A DNA stretch of 64,000 bases from Dechloromonas denitrificans. Lineage in GTDB: Bacteria; Pseudomonadota; Gammaproteobacteria; Burkholderiales; Rhodocyclaceae. Numbering within the stretch: position 1 is the first letter of the stretch; each line of letters starts with the position of its first letter. Below the pieces are notes generated by a model. It was given only the letters and a program-made list of their open reading frames with translations, had not been told where the DNA came from and searched no databases. The translations under genes and the position numbers were made by a program. Location of the stretch: positions 1,302,001-1,366,000 of the forward strand of contig NZ_CP075185.1 of assembly GCF_020510685.1 (NCBI RefSeq), given 5' to 3'. Shown piece by piece: positions 8,505-17,552 of this stretch.

Positions 8505-10346
8505 CTATTGTCCGCGCAGGAAAAGTTTGTCGAGTTGATCCAGCGCAAGTTCGGTCCATGTCGGCCGACCGTGATTGCACTGGCCGGCGCGCTCGGTTTC
8601 TTCCATTTGCCGCAGCAGGGCATTCATTTCCGGCACGGTGAGTTGCCGGCGGGCCCGCACCGCGCCATGGCAGGCCATGGTGGCGAGCAGTTCGTTGCGC
8701 CGGGCGGTGGCCAGCTGGGTGATGCCATGCTCGCGCAGTTCGCCGATCAGCGAGCGGGCGAGGGCGGCCGGATCGCCGGACTGGAGCAGGGCGGGCACGG
8801 CGCGCACGCCGAGCTGGTTGGGGCCGAGCGGGGCAATCTGGAAACCGAGCTCGGCCAGCGCTTCCGCGTGTTCCTCGACGGCGGCGATATCGAGCGCCTC
8901 AGCCGAGAAGACGGCCGGGATCAACAGCGCCTGGGTGGCGATCTGGCGGTTGTCGAAGGCGGTCTTCAGCTTTTCGTAAAGGATGCGTTCGTGCGCCGCG
9001 TGCATGTCGACCAGCACCAGGCCGCGCGCGTTCTGGGCCAGCACGTAGATGCCGTGCAGTTGGGCCAGGGCATAGCCGAGCGGCGGGCCGTTCTGTTCTG
9101 CCGGTTCGGCCGGGCTGAACTGCGGGGCGCCGGCCGGATTGGCCGAGGCATAGGCCGGACTGCCAAGATGCTGGGTGGCCTTGGCGAAGGCGAGGTAAGC
9201 GGCGGCGGCCGGTTCGGCGACGCCAAGGCTGGCCTGGTGGCGCAGCGGTGGCGGGTAGTTGGCGGCGTAGCTGGAGTCGCTCGGCGCGGTCGCCGCTTGC
9301 CGGAGGTCCGCCGATGCCTCGGGAAAAGCGCCGGCCGGGGCGGAAAACTCGCGGTTTTCCGCGGTCACCGCCGTCGCCAGCGTGCGCTGGATGGCGTGGA
9401 AGACGAACTGGTGCATGGCGCGCGAATCGCGGAAGCGGACTTCGGTCTTGGCCGGGTGCACATTGACGTCGACCAGCGCCGGGTCGATGTTGATGAACAG
9501 GCAGACGGCCGGCTGGCGGCTGCCGTGCAGCACGTCGCGGTAGGCTTCGCGCAGGGCGTGGCTGATGATCTTGTCACGCACGTAGCGGCCATTGACGAAG
9601 ACGTACTGGCCGTCCTTGGTGTCGGTGGCGCGCGTCGGGTCGACCGCGAAGCCGGCGATGGCCAGCGGACCGGCGGCCGCTTCGAGGCGGCGGGCGGCGC
9701 CGAGGAAATCGTCGCCGAGGATGTCGGCGATGCGCCGGGCACTGTCGGCCGGCGCCAGCTGGAACAGGTTGCGGCCGTTGTGGGTCAAGCTGAAGGCGAC
9801 ATCCGGCCGGGTCAGCGCCAGGCGCTTGACGGCGTCGGCGCAGTGGGCGAGTTCGGTGCCCTCGGCTTTGAGGAACTTGCGGCGGGCCGGGGTGTTGTAA
9901 TAAAGGTCGCGCATCTCGACGACGGTGCCGGCCATCAGCGCCGCCGGTTCCGGCTCGGCACCGCTTTCGGCTTTCAGCTTCCAGGCATGACTGGCGCCGC
10001 GCTCGCGGCTGCTGATCGCCAGGCGGGCGACCGAGGCGACCGAAGCCAGCGCCTCGCCGCGAAAACCGAGGGTGCCGACCCGTTCCAGGTCGTCGAGCGA
10101 GACGATCTTCGAGGTGGCATGCCGGGTCAGGGCCAGCGCCAGTTCGTCTTTCGCGATGCCGCAGCCGTCGTCAGTGATGCGGATCAGCTTGACGCCGCCT
10201 TCCTCGAGATGCACCTGGATCGCCTTGCTGCCCGCATCGAGACTGTTTTCGAGCAGTTCCTTGAGCACGGAGGCGGGTCTTTCGACCACTTCGCCGGCAG
10301 CAATCTGGCTGATCAGCAGGTCGGGGAGGCGGGCAATCGTCGGCAT
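8505..10346 (-). CDS. mutL: DNA mismatch repair protein MutL
   Basis: A 613-residue MutL, which links MutS mismatch recognition to strand nicking. The N-terminal GHKL ATPase has the AGEVVERPASVLKELLEN segment, DDGCGI and GFRGEALASVASV. A proline/alanine-rich linker (about 340-410) leads to the C-terminal dimerisation domain. That domain carries D-M-H-A-x2-E-x4-E in DMHAAHERILYE, ACHGAVRA and CNHGRPT, matching the metal-binding motifs of endonuclease-type MutL, with Met replacing the usual Gln. An active nickase is therefore likely, unlike E. coli MutL. The start is ATG 10346. Confidence 0.97.
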   Translation of the reverse strand: MPTIARLPDLLISQIAAGEVVERPASVLKELLENSLDAGSKAIQVHLEEGGVKLIRITDDGCGIAKDELALALTRHATSKIVSLDDLERVGTLGFRGEALASVASVARLAISSRERGASHAWKLKAESGAEPEPAALMAGTVVEMRDLYYNTPARRKFLKAEGTELAHCADAVKRLALTRPDVAFSLTHNGRNLFQLAPADSARRIADILGDDFLGAARRLEAAAGPLAIAGFAVDPTRATDTKDGQYVFVNGRYVRDKIISHALREAYRDVLHGSRQPAVCLFINIDPALVDVNVHPAKTEVRFRDSRAMHQFVFHAIQRTLATAVTAENREFSAPAGAFPEASADLRQAATAPSDSSYAANYPPPLRHQASLGVAEPAAAAYLAFAKATQHLGSPAYASANPAGAPQFSPAEPAEQNGPPLGYALAQLHGIYVLAQNARGLVLVDMHAAHERILYEKLKTAFDNRQIATQALLIPAVFSAEALDIAAVEEHAEALAELGFQIAPLGPNQLGVRAVPALLQSGDPAALARSLIGELREHGITQLATARRNELLATMACHGAVRARRQLTVPEMNALLRQMEETERAGQCNHGRPTWTELALDQLDKLFLRGQ

Positions 10347-10404
10347 GGCGGGATTATCCCAGATTGCCCGGCAAGGACGAACGCGATTTCGCGCGCCGGC
10401 CGCC

Positions 10405-11358
10405 TCAGTCGCCGTAGAGCGGACCGATCTCGGCCCGCAACCATTGTCGAAAGCTCTGCACCACCGGCTGTTCGGCCACCGCTTTGGCCATCACGAGGTA
10501 GTAGGAATAGGCCGAGCGCATGCTGATGCCGAACGGGATGGCCAGGCGTTCGGCCAGGACGTCCGCCTCGACCTGCTGGCGGAGGGCGAGGGCAACGCCC
10601 TGGCCTTCGATAACGGCTTCGAGAACCATGATCGAGTTGGAAAAGCGCGGCCCGCGTTCGCTGTCGATACCGCTGACGCCCGCCAGCTTCAGCCATAGCC
10701 GCCAGCTCGGCCGCTGGTCGACGGCGGGAATCGATTCGTCGTGGATCAGGGTATACCGGTGCAAATCCTGCGGCGTGCGCAGCGCCCCTTCGCCCTCGAG
10801 CAGGCGCGGGCTGCAGACCAGTACGTAGTCCGGGGTCAGCATCTTTTCCACCAGCAGATCGGGGTAATGACCGTTGCCGTAGCGGATCTCGACCTCGCAT
10901 GTGTCGCGGCGCGGGTCGATCAGTTCCTTGTGCGGCACGGGCTGGCTTGACTGGCCATCGATGTTGTCCGGGTTGCTCGAAATGCGGATCGCTACCGCCG
11001 GGTTGGCGGCGGAATAGCGGGCCAGGCGCGGTACCAGCCAGCGCGTCGCAAAGGCCGGCGGGGCGGTGACGTTGAGCGCCGGGGGGCGCCGATGCTGGGT
11101 CGATTCGACGGCCGCCGCGAAGGAGTCGAGGCCATCGCGGATTTTCGGGTACATCGCCGATCCGTCTTCGGTCAGGCGCAGTCCGTTCGAGCGGCGGACA
11201 AACAGCGAGACGCCGAGATAGCTTTCGAGCGCCTTGATCTGCTGGCTTACCGCCGCCGGGGTGACGTGCAGCTCGGCCGCCGCCAACTTGAAACTGAGCT
11301 GGCGGGCTGCCGCTTCAAAGGTCCGGAAGGTGGAAAGGGGAGGCAGACGGTAGGCCAC
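10405..11358 (-). CDS. LysR-family transcriptional regulator (GcvA-like)
   Basis: A 317-residue LysR regulator. The winged helix-turn-helix (about 5-65) reads FRTFEAAARQLSFKLAAAEL and TPAAVSQQIKALE, a pattern typical of the GcvA/AmpR branch; a periplasmic-binding-type effector domain follows. The start is GTG 11358, with GGGAG on the minus strand about nine bases upstream. It is divergent from the small gene at 11492, and the 133-base gap is AT-rich and holds a 15-base palindrome. Regulation of that small gene pair is therefore plausible. The effector is unknown. Confidence 0.93.
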   Translation of the reverse strand: MAYRLPPLSTFRTFEAAARQLSFKLAAAELHVTPAAVSQQIKALESYLGVSLFVRRSNGLRLTEDGSAMYPKIRDGLDSFAAAVESTQHRRPPALNVTAPPAFATRWLVPRLARYSAANPAVAIRISSNPDNIDGQSSQPVPHKELIDPRRDTCEVEIRYGNGHYPDLLVEKMLTPDYVLVCSPRLLEGEGALRTPQDLHRYTLIHDESIPAVDQRPSWRLWLKLAGVSGIDSERGPRFSNSIMVLEAVIEGQGVALALRQQVEADVLAERLAIPFGISMRSAYSYYLVMAKAVAEQPVVQSFRQWLRAEIGPLYGD

Positions 11359-11422
11359 GACGAACTCCCAAGGCAGGCATCGAGTTAAGTATATCTAATG
11401 TCGAACATAATAAACGATTGTT

Positions 11423-11437
11423 TGCTGCAGTGCAGCA
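11423..11437. promoter_or_regulatory. Palindromic candidate operator between lysR gene and small genes
   Basis: TGCTGCA-G-TGCAGCA is a perfect 7-bp inverted repeat with a single central base. It lies 65 bases upstream of the lysR start and 55 bases upstream of the ATG at 11492, within an AT-rich stretch. LysR proteins bind such dyads in divergent promoter regions. Binding is inferred from position only. Confidence 0.45.
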
Positions 11438-11491
11438 TAACTCCTATATTTCCAATAACAAACAAAGCAGGTCATAAAAGGAGTACAGCAA

Positions 11492-11701
11492 ATGTCCATC
11501 AAATCATTTTTCGCTCATGCGTTCGGCCAGCAGAGCTGCAAGGACGCGGAAACCGTCGACTATGCCAGCATTTTCAATGGCGAGGCCGACGCGCCGCTCG
11601 CCATTGCCGGCGACTCGCGCAACTTCCTGCCGGGTCTCCGTCCGCTGAAGAACGACGTCGATGCCTACTTCAAAGACGTATTCATCAATCCGGTGTTTTA
11701 A
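11492..11701 (+). CDS. Small protein of unknown function
   Basis: A 69-residue protein that I do not recognise. ATG 11492 has a strong ribosome-binding site (AAAGGAG, seven bases upstream). The sequence is soluble and slightly acidic, with one Cys in QQSCKDAE and an aromatic C-terminus ending FINPVF. There is no signal peptide or membrane helix. It is divergent from the LysR gene and directly followed by a second small gene, so the pair is probably one transcript controlled by that regulator. Confidence 0.7.
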   Translation: MSIKSFFAHAFGQQSCKDAETVDYASIFNGEADAPLAIAGDSRNFLPGLRPLKNDVDAYFKDVFINPVF

Positions 11702-11917
11702 GTGGGCGAGTTCCAGCGTCAGCTGACGGCTCTGCGCGCCCCGAAAGTATTGCCCTGGTTTGCCCGCCAGGCCGGGCTCGATGACGAAGCCGCCTTGCGT
11801 TTATGGCAGCGCGCCGTCGGCGAGTCGGTGGCCGAAACCGGGGGCAGCGCCTGCGCCACGGCGCTTGGCCGCTTCCGGGAACTGCTCGATTCGGCCTCGG
11901 CTTCCCGCCCGGTCTAG
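11702..11917 (+). CDS. Small protein of unknown function, coupled to the preceding gene
   Basis: A 71-residue protein starting at GTG 11702, directly after the TAA of the upstream gene, which suggests translational coupling. It is helical and soluble, with WFARQAG and LRLWQRAVGESVAE segments. I recognise no family. The tight spacing and shared direction imply a function connected with the 69-residue neighbour. The call depends on the GTG start. Confidence 0.6.
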   Translation: MGEFQRQLTALRAPKVLPWFARQAGLDDEAALRLWQRAVGESVAETGGSACATALGRFRELLDSASASRPV

Positions 11918-12027
11918 ACGTCCATAGTCAGGCTCGGCGATGGCCGGGGCTGGCTGTCGCTTCGCTACGGCCGGCAGCCAACCCTTGGGGTAAAATCCCG
12001 GTCTGTTCCCAGACCCCGGTTACCCGC

Positions 12028-12669
12028 ATGGAATTCATCGCGCAGTTCATCGAAATCATCCTGCACCTCGACAAGCATCTGATGCTGCTGGTTCAGCAAT
12101 ACGGCTTGTGGATCTACGGCATTCTGTTCTTCATCATCTTCGCCGAAACGGGTTTTGTCGTGACCCCTTTCCTGCCCGGCGATTCGTTGCTCTTCGTGGC
12201 CGGCGCACTGGCCGCGCTGGGCGAGGGCGGCATGGATATCTTCGTGCTGATGGGCGTGCTGGCGGCGGCGGCCATCCTCGGCAATACCGTCAATTACCAG
12301 ATCGGCCGTTTTCTCGGGCCGAAAGTCTTCCACTGGGAAAACTCGCGTTTCTTCAATCGCGATGCCTTGATCAAGACGCATGCCTTCTATGAAAAGCACG
12401 GCGGCAAGACGCTGGTCATTTCGCGCTTTCTGCCGCTGTTCCGGACCTTCGCGCCGTTTGTCGCCGGGATCGGTGCGATGTCCTACGCCAAATTCACGCT
12501 GTTCAACCTGATCGGTGCGCTGGCCTGGGTGGCCTCGCTCTGTCTGGCCGGTTTCTGGCTCGGCAACATCGCCTGGGTGAAGACCAATCTGTCGCTGATC
12601 ATCATCGGCATCGTCGTTTTCTCGCTGATTCCGGTTGGCGTCGGGTACCTCAAGAGCAAGGCGGCCTGA
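12028..12669 (+). CDS. DedA-family inner membrane protein
   Basis: A 213-residue DedA/SNARE-associated-fold membrane protein. The family is linked to undecaprenyl-phosphate or phospholipid flipping and envelope homeostasis. The signature FAETGFVVTPFLPGDSLLF (about 37-55) and the later SRFLPLFRTFAPFVAGIG segment are characteristic, with helices at both ends. The start is ATG 12028; the open frame further upstream is non-coding in appearance. Its TGA overlaps the ATG of the lipoprotein gene (TGATG), so it heads a six-gene run to 17516. Substrate not predictable. Confidence 0.92.
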   Translation: MEFIAQFIEIILHLDKHLMLLVQQYGLWIYGILFFIIFAETGFVVTPFLPGDSLLFVAGALAALGEGGMDIFVLMGVLAAAAILGNTVNYQIGRFLGPKVFHWENSRFFNRDALIKTHAFYEKHGGKTLVISRFLPLFRTFAPFVAGIGAMSYAKFTLFNLIGALAWVASLCLAGFWLGNIAWVKTNLSLIIIGIVVFSLIPVGVGYLKSKAA

Positions 12670-13376
12670 TGACCGCCTGGCTGGCCGTTCTGCTCATCCT
12701 GGCGCTGCCGGCGTGCACCACCAAGTTGGGCAAGGATGGCCGGACGACGTCCGAGATGGATGTCAAATACCTGGCCAAGACCGAGGTCGATCGCTTCGCC
12801 GATACCAATCGCGCCGAGGTGATGGGCGGTCTGATGCTGATCGCCGACAAACTGTATCGGCGCAATCCGAAGGAATGGAAGAAAGCCGGCGTCGATAGTC
12901 GCGAGGCGGCGCTGGAACGGCTGAAAATGCGCCATTACCGCAGCCTGCCCGAGCTCGGCGGGCTGCGCGAAGGCAAGGCGGCGGCGCTGGCCTTCAGCGA
13001 AACCTATAGCGGCGACCGGGTGGCAGCGCTGATGCTCGGCTTGCTGACCATGGCCGACGCCGCGTTCGATCACAAGGCGGAGTTCTACGTGCTCGACAGC
13101 CTCGACGAAATGAAGCTGTTCAACTGCGCCCGCAATATGGAAGTGGCGGTGTGGAAACTCGGCAACGACCGCAATGCGGCGGGCGAATTGTTCCTGCTTG
13201 CCAACGAGCTTGATCCGGCCAACCGCAACCTCTCCTTCGAGCGCGAATTCGGCCGCCTGATGGGCCTGCTCGATTTCATGGCCAAGGTCGTCGCCGACCG
13301 CAATGGCCGAACCGTTTCCCGGCTGGGCCATTCGGTCGTCAGCACAATTTTTTTACCGGTGAGTTTTTTGAAATGA
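12669..13376 (+). CDS. Putative lipoprotein of unknown function
   Basis: A 235-residue protein beginning with a short hydrophobic stretch and a lipobox-like LALPAC (Cys about 16), so probably a lipoprotein. The mature part is helical and ends in a hydrophobic segment (VVSTIFLPVSFL). No family recognised. It overlaps the DedA gene by one base and purN by four bases (ATGA), indicating coupled translation within the operon. Confidence 0.78.
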   Translation: MTAWLAVLLILALPACTTKLGKDGRTTSEMDVKYLAKTEVDRFADTNRAEVMGGLMLIADKLYRRNPKEWKKAGVDSREAALERLKMRHYRSLPELGGLREGKAAALAFSETYSGDRVAALMLGLLTMADAAFDHKAEFYVLDSLDEMKLFNCARNMEVAVWKLGNDRNAAGELFLLANELDPANRNLSFEREFGRLMGLLDFMAKVVADRNGRTVSRLGHSVVSTIFLPVSFLK

Positions 13377-14020
13377 AGAATATCGTCATCCTGATTTCCG
13401 GCCGCGGCAGCAACATGGAAGCCTTGATCGCCGCCCGCGATGCCGGCAATCTGCCGGTCCGCATCGCCGCCGTGATCAGCAACCGGCCGGATGCTCCGGG
13501 GCTGGAGACGGCGGCCCGGGCCGGGATCGTCACGCATTTCATCAACCACAAGGGCTTTGCCGGGCGCGAGGCGTTCGACGCCGCGCTGGCCGAGTGCATC
13601 GACCAATTTTCGCCCGATCTGGTGGTGCTGGCCGGCTTCATGCGCATCCTGAGCGATGGCTTCGTCTCCCATTACGCCGGCCGACTGATCAACATCCATC
13701 CGTCGCTGCTCCCGGCCTTCCCCGGTCTGCACACCCACCAGCGGGCGCTCGAGGAGGGCGTGCGGATTCATGGCTGCACCGTGCATTTCGTCACCCCGGC
13801 GCTCGATCACGGCCCGGTGATCATCCAGGCCGCCGTGCCGGTGCTCGACGGCGACAGCGAAAGCAGCCTGGCCGCCCGGGTGCTCGAGCAGGAACACCGG
13901 ATCTACCCGCAGGCGGTGCGCTGGTTTGCCGAAGACAGATTGCAGCTGGCAAACGGGCGGGTACGTCTGGCGGCCGATACGGTCGACAGCGCCGTGCTGA
14001 TTTCGCCCGAGGTGCGCTGA
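13373..14020 (+). CDS. purN: Phosphoribosylglycinamide formyltransferase
   Basis: A 215-residue GAR transformylase using 10-formyltetrahydrofolate in purine synthesis. Visible motifs are ISGRGSNMEAL at the N-terminus (phosphate binding), INIHPSLLPAFPG (catalytic His with the Asn before it) and HFVTPALDHGPVI (catalytic Asp), all family signatures. The length is normal. Its ATG overlaps the lipoprotein TGA, and the DUF3108 gene follows after six bases. Confidence 0.97.
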   Translation: MKNIVILISGRGSNMEALIAARDAGNLPVRIAAVISNRPDAPGLETAARAGIVTHFINHKGFAGREAFDAALAECIDQFSPDLVVLAGFMRILSDGFVSHYAGRLINIHPSLLPAFPGLHTHQRALEEGVRIHGCTVHFVTPALDHGPVIIQAAVPVLDGDSESSLAARVLEQEHRIYPQAVRWFAEDRLQLANGRVRLAADTVDSAVLISPEVR

Positions 14021-14026
14021 GCGGCA

Positions 14027-14992
14027 ATGCCGATCGTCTTCGTCCTGGCTCTGATCGGCTCGTTGGCGATCCACGGGGCGGCCTTGTTCGGGACGGATGT
14101 CGAGTTGTTCGGCGGCGGCCCGGAGCCGGCGCCGCTACAGGCCGAGTTGCAGCCGCCACCGCCCGCCGCGCCGGTCGAAGCGGCACGGTTAAAAAGCAAA
14201 CCGCCGCGGACCAAGTCGGCAAAAAGACACACTATGGCGAGTGCCCGGCCGGCGCCGGCCACCGTGCCGGCGCAACCCGAGCCTGATGTGGCGCCGGAAA
14301 GCGTCCCGGCAACGTCCGTTGCCGAACCCGCCATGCCGCCTCCGCCGCCACCGGCCAGGCCGGTGCTTCCGGCGGAGGGCGTGATCCGCTTCGCCATCTT
14401 CAAGGAGTCGCTCGGCTTCCAGGTCGGCCGCGCCGAACATCGCTGGGTCTTCGCCGAGGATGGCAGCTATCGGCTGACCGGGACGACCGAAACGAGTGGT
14501 CTGGCCGCCCTGTTGAAGCCGGTGCGCCTCGAGATCGAAAGCCGCGGCCGGCTGGTGGCCGGCGGTTTGCAGCCGGAAACCCTGCGCAGCCTGAAGAATG
14601 GCCAGGACGCCAACGAAAATGCCGATTTCGACTGGTCGTCCGGCGCCGTGCGCCTGTCCCGGGATGGCAGCGTCCGGCCGATTGCGCCCGGCGCCCAGGA
14701 CATCCTGTCGCTCAATTTCCAGCTCGCCTACCTGAAGAAGCCGGAGGATGGCAGTTCGATCGGTGTCGTCACCGGCAAGAAATACGAGCGCTACGGGCTC
14801 GATTCGCTCGGCGAAGAGGAGATCGACGTGCCGGCCGGCCATTTCCGTACGCTGCATCTGCGGGCGCAGACCGATAACGTCACCGAAATCTGGATCGCGC
14901 TCGATCATCACCGCTTGCCGGTTAAAATTCGTTTTACAGATAAAAAGGGCGAAAGCTTTGAGCAGGTCGCCACCGAATTAGGATTGCCATGA
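14027..14992 (+). CDS. DUF3108 domain protein, envelope-associated
   Basis: A 321-residue protein with an N-terminal hydrophobic segment (about 3-20) acting as anchor or signal, a long Pro/Ala-rich linker (about 35-115), and a C-terminal beta-rich DUF3108 domain (about 120-320) with GYSRLTGTTETSG-like and AGHFRTLHL segments. DUF3108 proteins are exported and of unknown function, often next to purN in betaproteobacteria. The stop overlaps the start of the rRNA methyltransferase by four bases. Confidence 0.85.
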   Translation: MPIVFVLALIGSLAIHGAALFGTDVELFGGGPEPAPLQAELQPPPPAAPVEAARLKSKPPRTKSAKRHTMASARPAPATVPAQPEPDVAPESVPATSVAEPAMPPPPPPARPVLPAEGVIRFAIFKESLGFQVGRAEHRWVFAEDGSYRLTGTTETSGLAALLKPVRLEIESRGRLVAGGLQPETLRSLKNGQDANENADFDWSSGAVRLSRDGSVRPIAPGAQDILSLNFQLAYLKKPEDGSSIGVVTGKKYERYGLDSLGEEEIDVPAGHFRTLHLRAQTDNVTEIWIALDHHRLPVKIRFTDKKGESFEQVATELGLP

Positions 14993-16251
14993 AAGCTCGT
15001 TTTACGCCCGCCCTGTTTGCCCATGCCGAAGCCGTACTCGGTCAGTTGCTGAATTTCGAGCATCCGGCCGATGCTGTTGTCTCGCGTTATTTCCGCGAGC
15101 ACCGCGAACTCGGCCATGCCGACCGGGCTTTTGTCGCCGAAACGGTGTTTGCCGTGTTGCGCCGGGGACGCAGCCTGGAAGCGCGGTGTGCCGGCCAGTT
15201 GTCGGATCGCCGCCGCTTGCTTGTCGCGCTGACGGTGATTCGCGGCTGGAGCCAGCGCGAACTGGCGCCGGTGCTCAAGGCGAACGAAGAGGAATGGCTG
15301 GCTGCCGCCCGGGCGATGCCGGAAAGCGAGTTTTCACCGGCCGTCCGCTGCGATCTGCCGGAATGGCTGTATGCCGCGCTGGAAGCGCAATTCGGCGCCG
15401 AGGAAGTGGTCAAGCTGGCAACCGCGCTGAACCTGCCGGCGCCGCTCGATCTGCGCGTCAATACGCTGAAGACCAACCGGGAAGACCTGCTGGCCCGTTT
15501 TGCCGAGGAGGGCATCGCCGCCATTCCCGGTCCGTTGTCGCCGATTGCCGTGCGCCTGCGCGAAAAGCCGGCGCTGGCCAAGCATGCGCTGTTTCTTGAA
15601 GGGACCTTCGAGGTTCAGGACGAAGGCAGCCAGTTGCTCGGCTATCTGATGGAGCCGAAACGCGGCGAACTGGTCGTCGATTTCTGCGCCGGCGCCGGTG
15701 GCAAGACCCTGTTGCTCGGCGCGATGATGAAAAATACCGGCCGTCTCTACGCCTACGATGTGTCCGACAAGCGGCTTGCCAAGCTGAAGCCGCGGCTGGC
15801 CCGCTCCGGCCTGTCCAACGTCCATCCGGCGCGCATCGAGAATGAACGCGATACCAAGATCAAGCGCCTGGCCGGCAAGGCCGATCGCGTACTGGTCGAT
15901 GCCCCGTGTTCCGGCCTCGGCACCCTGCGCCGCAACCCGGATCTGAAATGGCGGCAGAGTGAAGCCTCGGTCGCCGAGCTGACCGTCAAGCAGGCGTCCA
16001 TCCTCGATGCCGCGGCCAAGATGGTGCGCCCGGGCGGTCGCCTGGTTTATGCCACGTGCAGCCTGTTGACCGCCGAGAACGACGCGATCATCGAAGCCTT
16101 CCTGGCCAGCCATCCGGAGTTCACGCTGACCCCGGCCGCGACGGTGCTGGCCAGGCACGGCATCGCGCTGGAAGGCGACTATCTGCGCCTGTTGCCCCAT
16201 CAGCACAACACCGATGGCTTCTTTGCCGCCGTTCTGGACAAGAAGGCATGA
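14989..16251 (+). CDS. RsmB/NOP-family rRNA (cytosine-5) methyltransferase
   Basis: A 420-residue SAM-dependent RNA m5C methyltransferase, probably acting on 16S rRNA. The N-terminal half holds an NusB-like/RNA-binding region. The catalytic domain has the SAM loop DFCAGAGGKTLLLG, motif IV VDAPCSGLGTLRRNPD and motif VI YATCSLLTAEN, giving both catalytic cysteines. The end of the protein (LLPHQHNTDGFFAAVL) is also typical. Whether it is RsmB itself or a paralogue cannot be settled from sequence alone. ATGA overlaps link it to the genes on both sides. Confidence 0.93.
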   Translation: MKARFTPALFAHAEAVLGQLLNFEHPADAVVSRYFREHRELGHADRAFVAETVFAVLRRGRSLEARCAGQLSDRRRLLVALTVIRGWSQRELAPVLKANEEEWLAAARAMPESEFSPAVRCDLPEWLYAALEAQFGAEEVVKLATALNLPAPLDLRVNTLKTNREDLLARFAEEGIAAIPGPLSPIAVRLREKPALAKHALFLEGTFEVQDEGSQLLGYLMEPKRGELVVDFCAGAGGKTLLLGAMMKNTGRLYAYDVSDKRLAKLKPRLARSGLSNVHPARIENERDTKIKRLAGKADRVLVDAPCSGLGTLRRNPDLKWRQSEASVAELTVKQASILDAAAKMVRPGGRLVYATCSLLTAENDAIIEAFLASHPEFTLTPAATVLARHGIALEGDYLRLLPHQHNTDGFFAAVLDKKA

Positions 16252-17516
16252 GTCAGGCCAGCGAGGCGCTGAGGCTGTTCAACGATCTGCGGGATGATTT
16301 TCGGGATCCCGACTTCATCTGGCAGGTCATTGCCCTTCTCGTCTGTCTGGCTGCCGCTTTCCTGATCGAGCGCTGGTGGCGCGGGCGCCATGTCGAGGGC
16401 GCCGGGCGGTTGAGCGATGCCGGATCCCGGCTGGCTTTCCCGTTGACCGGCATGGTCCTGGTCGGCCTGACCCGGCTGGCCCTGAAACCGTTTTTCCACG
16501 TCAATCTGCTCAAGCTGGCGCTGCCGCTGCTCGGCTCGATGGCCCTGGTGCGCAGCGTGGTTTTCGTGCTTCGCCAGGCCTTCCCGCGCGCCACCTGGCT
16601 GACCGCCTGGGAGCGCATCATCGCCGCCGTGGTCTGGAGCTGGATGGCGCTCTACATCACCGATCTGGCACCGTATGCGATCGAAGCGCTGGAGCAGGTC
16701 GACTTCGCCATCGGCAAGCAGCGCTTCGATTTGTGGACCATCTCGCACGGCGTGGTCACCGTCTTCCTGACCGTGGTTTTTGCCTTGTGGGTGGCCGGCG
16801 TCATCGAAGCCCGGCTGATGCGTGTCGAATCGATGGATTCCAGCCTGCGCATCGTCGGCATCCGGGTTACCCGGGCCTTGCTGACGGTGATCGCGCTGGT
16901 CGCCAGTCTGTCGCTGGTCGGTATCGACATGACGGCCTTGTCGGTATTCACCGGGGCGCTCGGTGTCGGCCTCGGCTTCGGCTTGCAGAAAATCGCCAGC
17001 AACTATGTCTCGGGCTTCATCATTCTGCTCGACCGCTCGATCCGGCTCGGCAACATCGTCCAGGTCGGCAGCGATGTCGGGCAGGTGACGCAGATCACGA
17101 CGCGCTACACCGTGCTCAAGCACCCGGGCGGTACCGAGTTCATCGTGCCGAACGAGACGCTGATCAGCAGTGTGGTCCAGAACCAGAGCTATTCGGATAC
17201 CCGGATGCGTCTGACGACGGTGGTCGGGGTTGCCTACGACAGCGATATCGACCTGGCGATGCGTTTGATGACCGAGGCCGCCAGCGCCCAGGATCGCGTC
17301 CTGGCCGATCCGCCGCCCAAGGTGTTTCTGACGCAGTTCGCCGACAGCAGCATCAACCTCGAACTCGGCTTCTGGATCAGCGATCCGGAGGAGGGCAAGG
17401 GCAATGTCGTGTCCGACATCAACCTCGCCATCTGGCGCATTTTCCGCGCCCACGCCATCGAGATTCCGTTCCCGCAGCGCGAAGTCCGCCTCATCCAGGA
17501 AAAACCGGCGGAGTAA
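16248..17516 (+). CDS. MscS-family mechanosensitive ion channel
   Basis: A 422-residue inner-membrane channel that relieves osmotic downshock. ATG 16248 overlaps the preceding TGA. Several membrane helices are present (about 22-40, 62-75, 85-105, 120-140, 170-188, 205-225). The pore-lining TM3 segment contains the glycine/alanine pattern GALGVGLGFGLQKIASNYVSG, followed by the beta domain with GNIVQVGSDVGQVTQITTRYT. A C-terminal alpha/beta domain completes a medium-size MscS. It is the last gene of the operon; psd converges from the right. Confidence 0.95.
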   Translation: MSQASEALRLFNDLRDDFRDPDFIWQVIALLVCLAAAFLIERWWRGRHVEGAGRLSDAGSRLAFPLTGMVLVGLTRLALKPFFHVNLLKLALPLLGSMALVRSVVFVLRQAFPRATWLTAWERIIAAVVWSWMALYITDLAPYAIEALEQVDFAIGKQRFDLWTISHGVVTVFLTVVFALWVAGVIEARLMRVESMDSSLRIVGIRVTRALLTVIALVASLSLVGIDMTALSVFTGALGVGLGFGLQKIASNYVSGFIILLDRSIRLGNIVQVGSDVGQVTQITTRYTVLKHPGGTEFIVPNETLISSVVQNQSYSDTRMRLTTVVGVAYDSDIDLAMRLMTEAASAQDRVLADPPPKVFLTQFADSSINLELGFWISDPEEGKGNVVSDINLAIWRIFRAHAIEIPFPQREVRLIQEKPAE

Positions 17517-17552
17517 GCCGCTGGCCGCGGCTCCGCCGGTTAGCGAGCGGGT

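Noticed and set aside
8454..10526. A 690-codon plus-strand frame opposite mutL
   Set aside because: The translation has no recognisable motif, and mutL on the minus strand is unmistakable.
11930..12027. A hairpin and TAAAAT box before the DedA gene as terminator and promoter
   Set aside because: The stem pairs only in short stretches and no -35 box is found at a proper distance, so neither call is supported.
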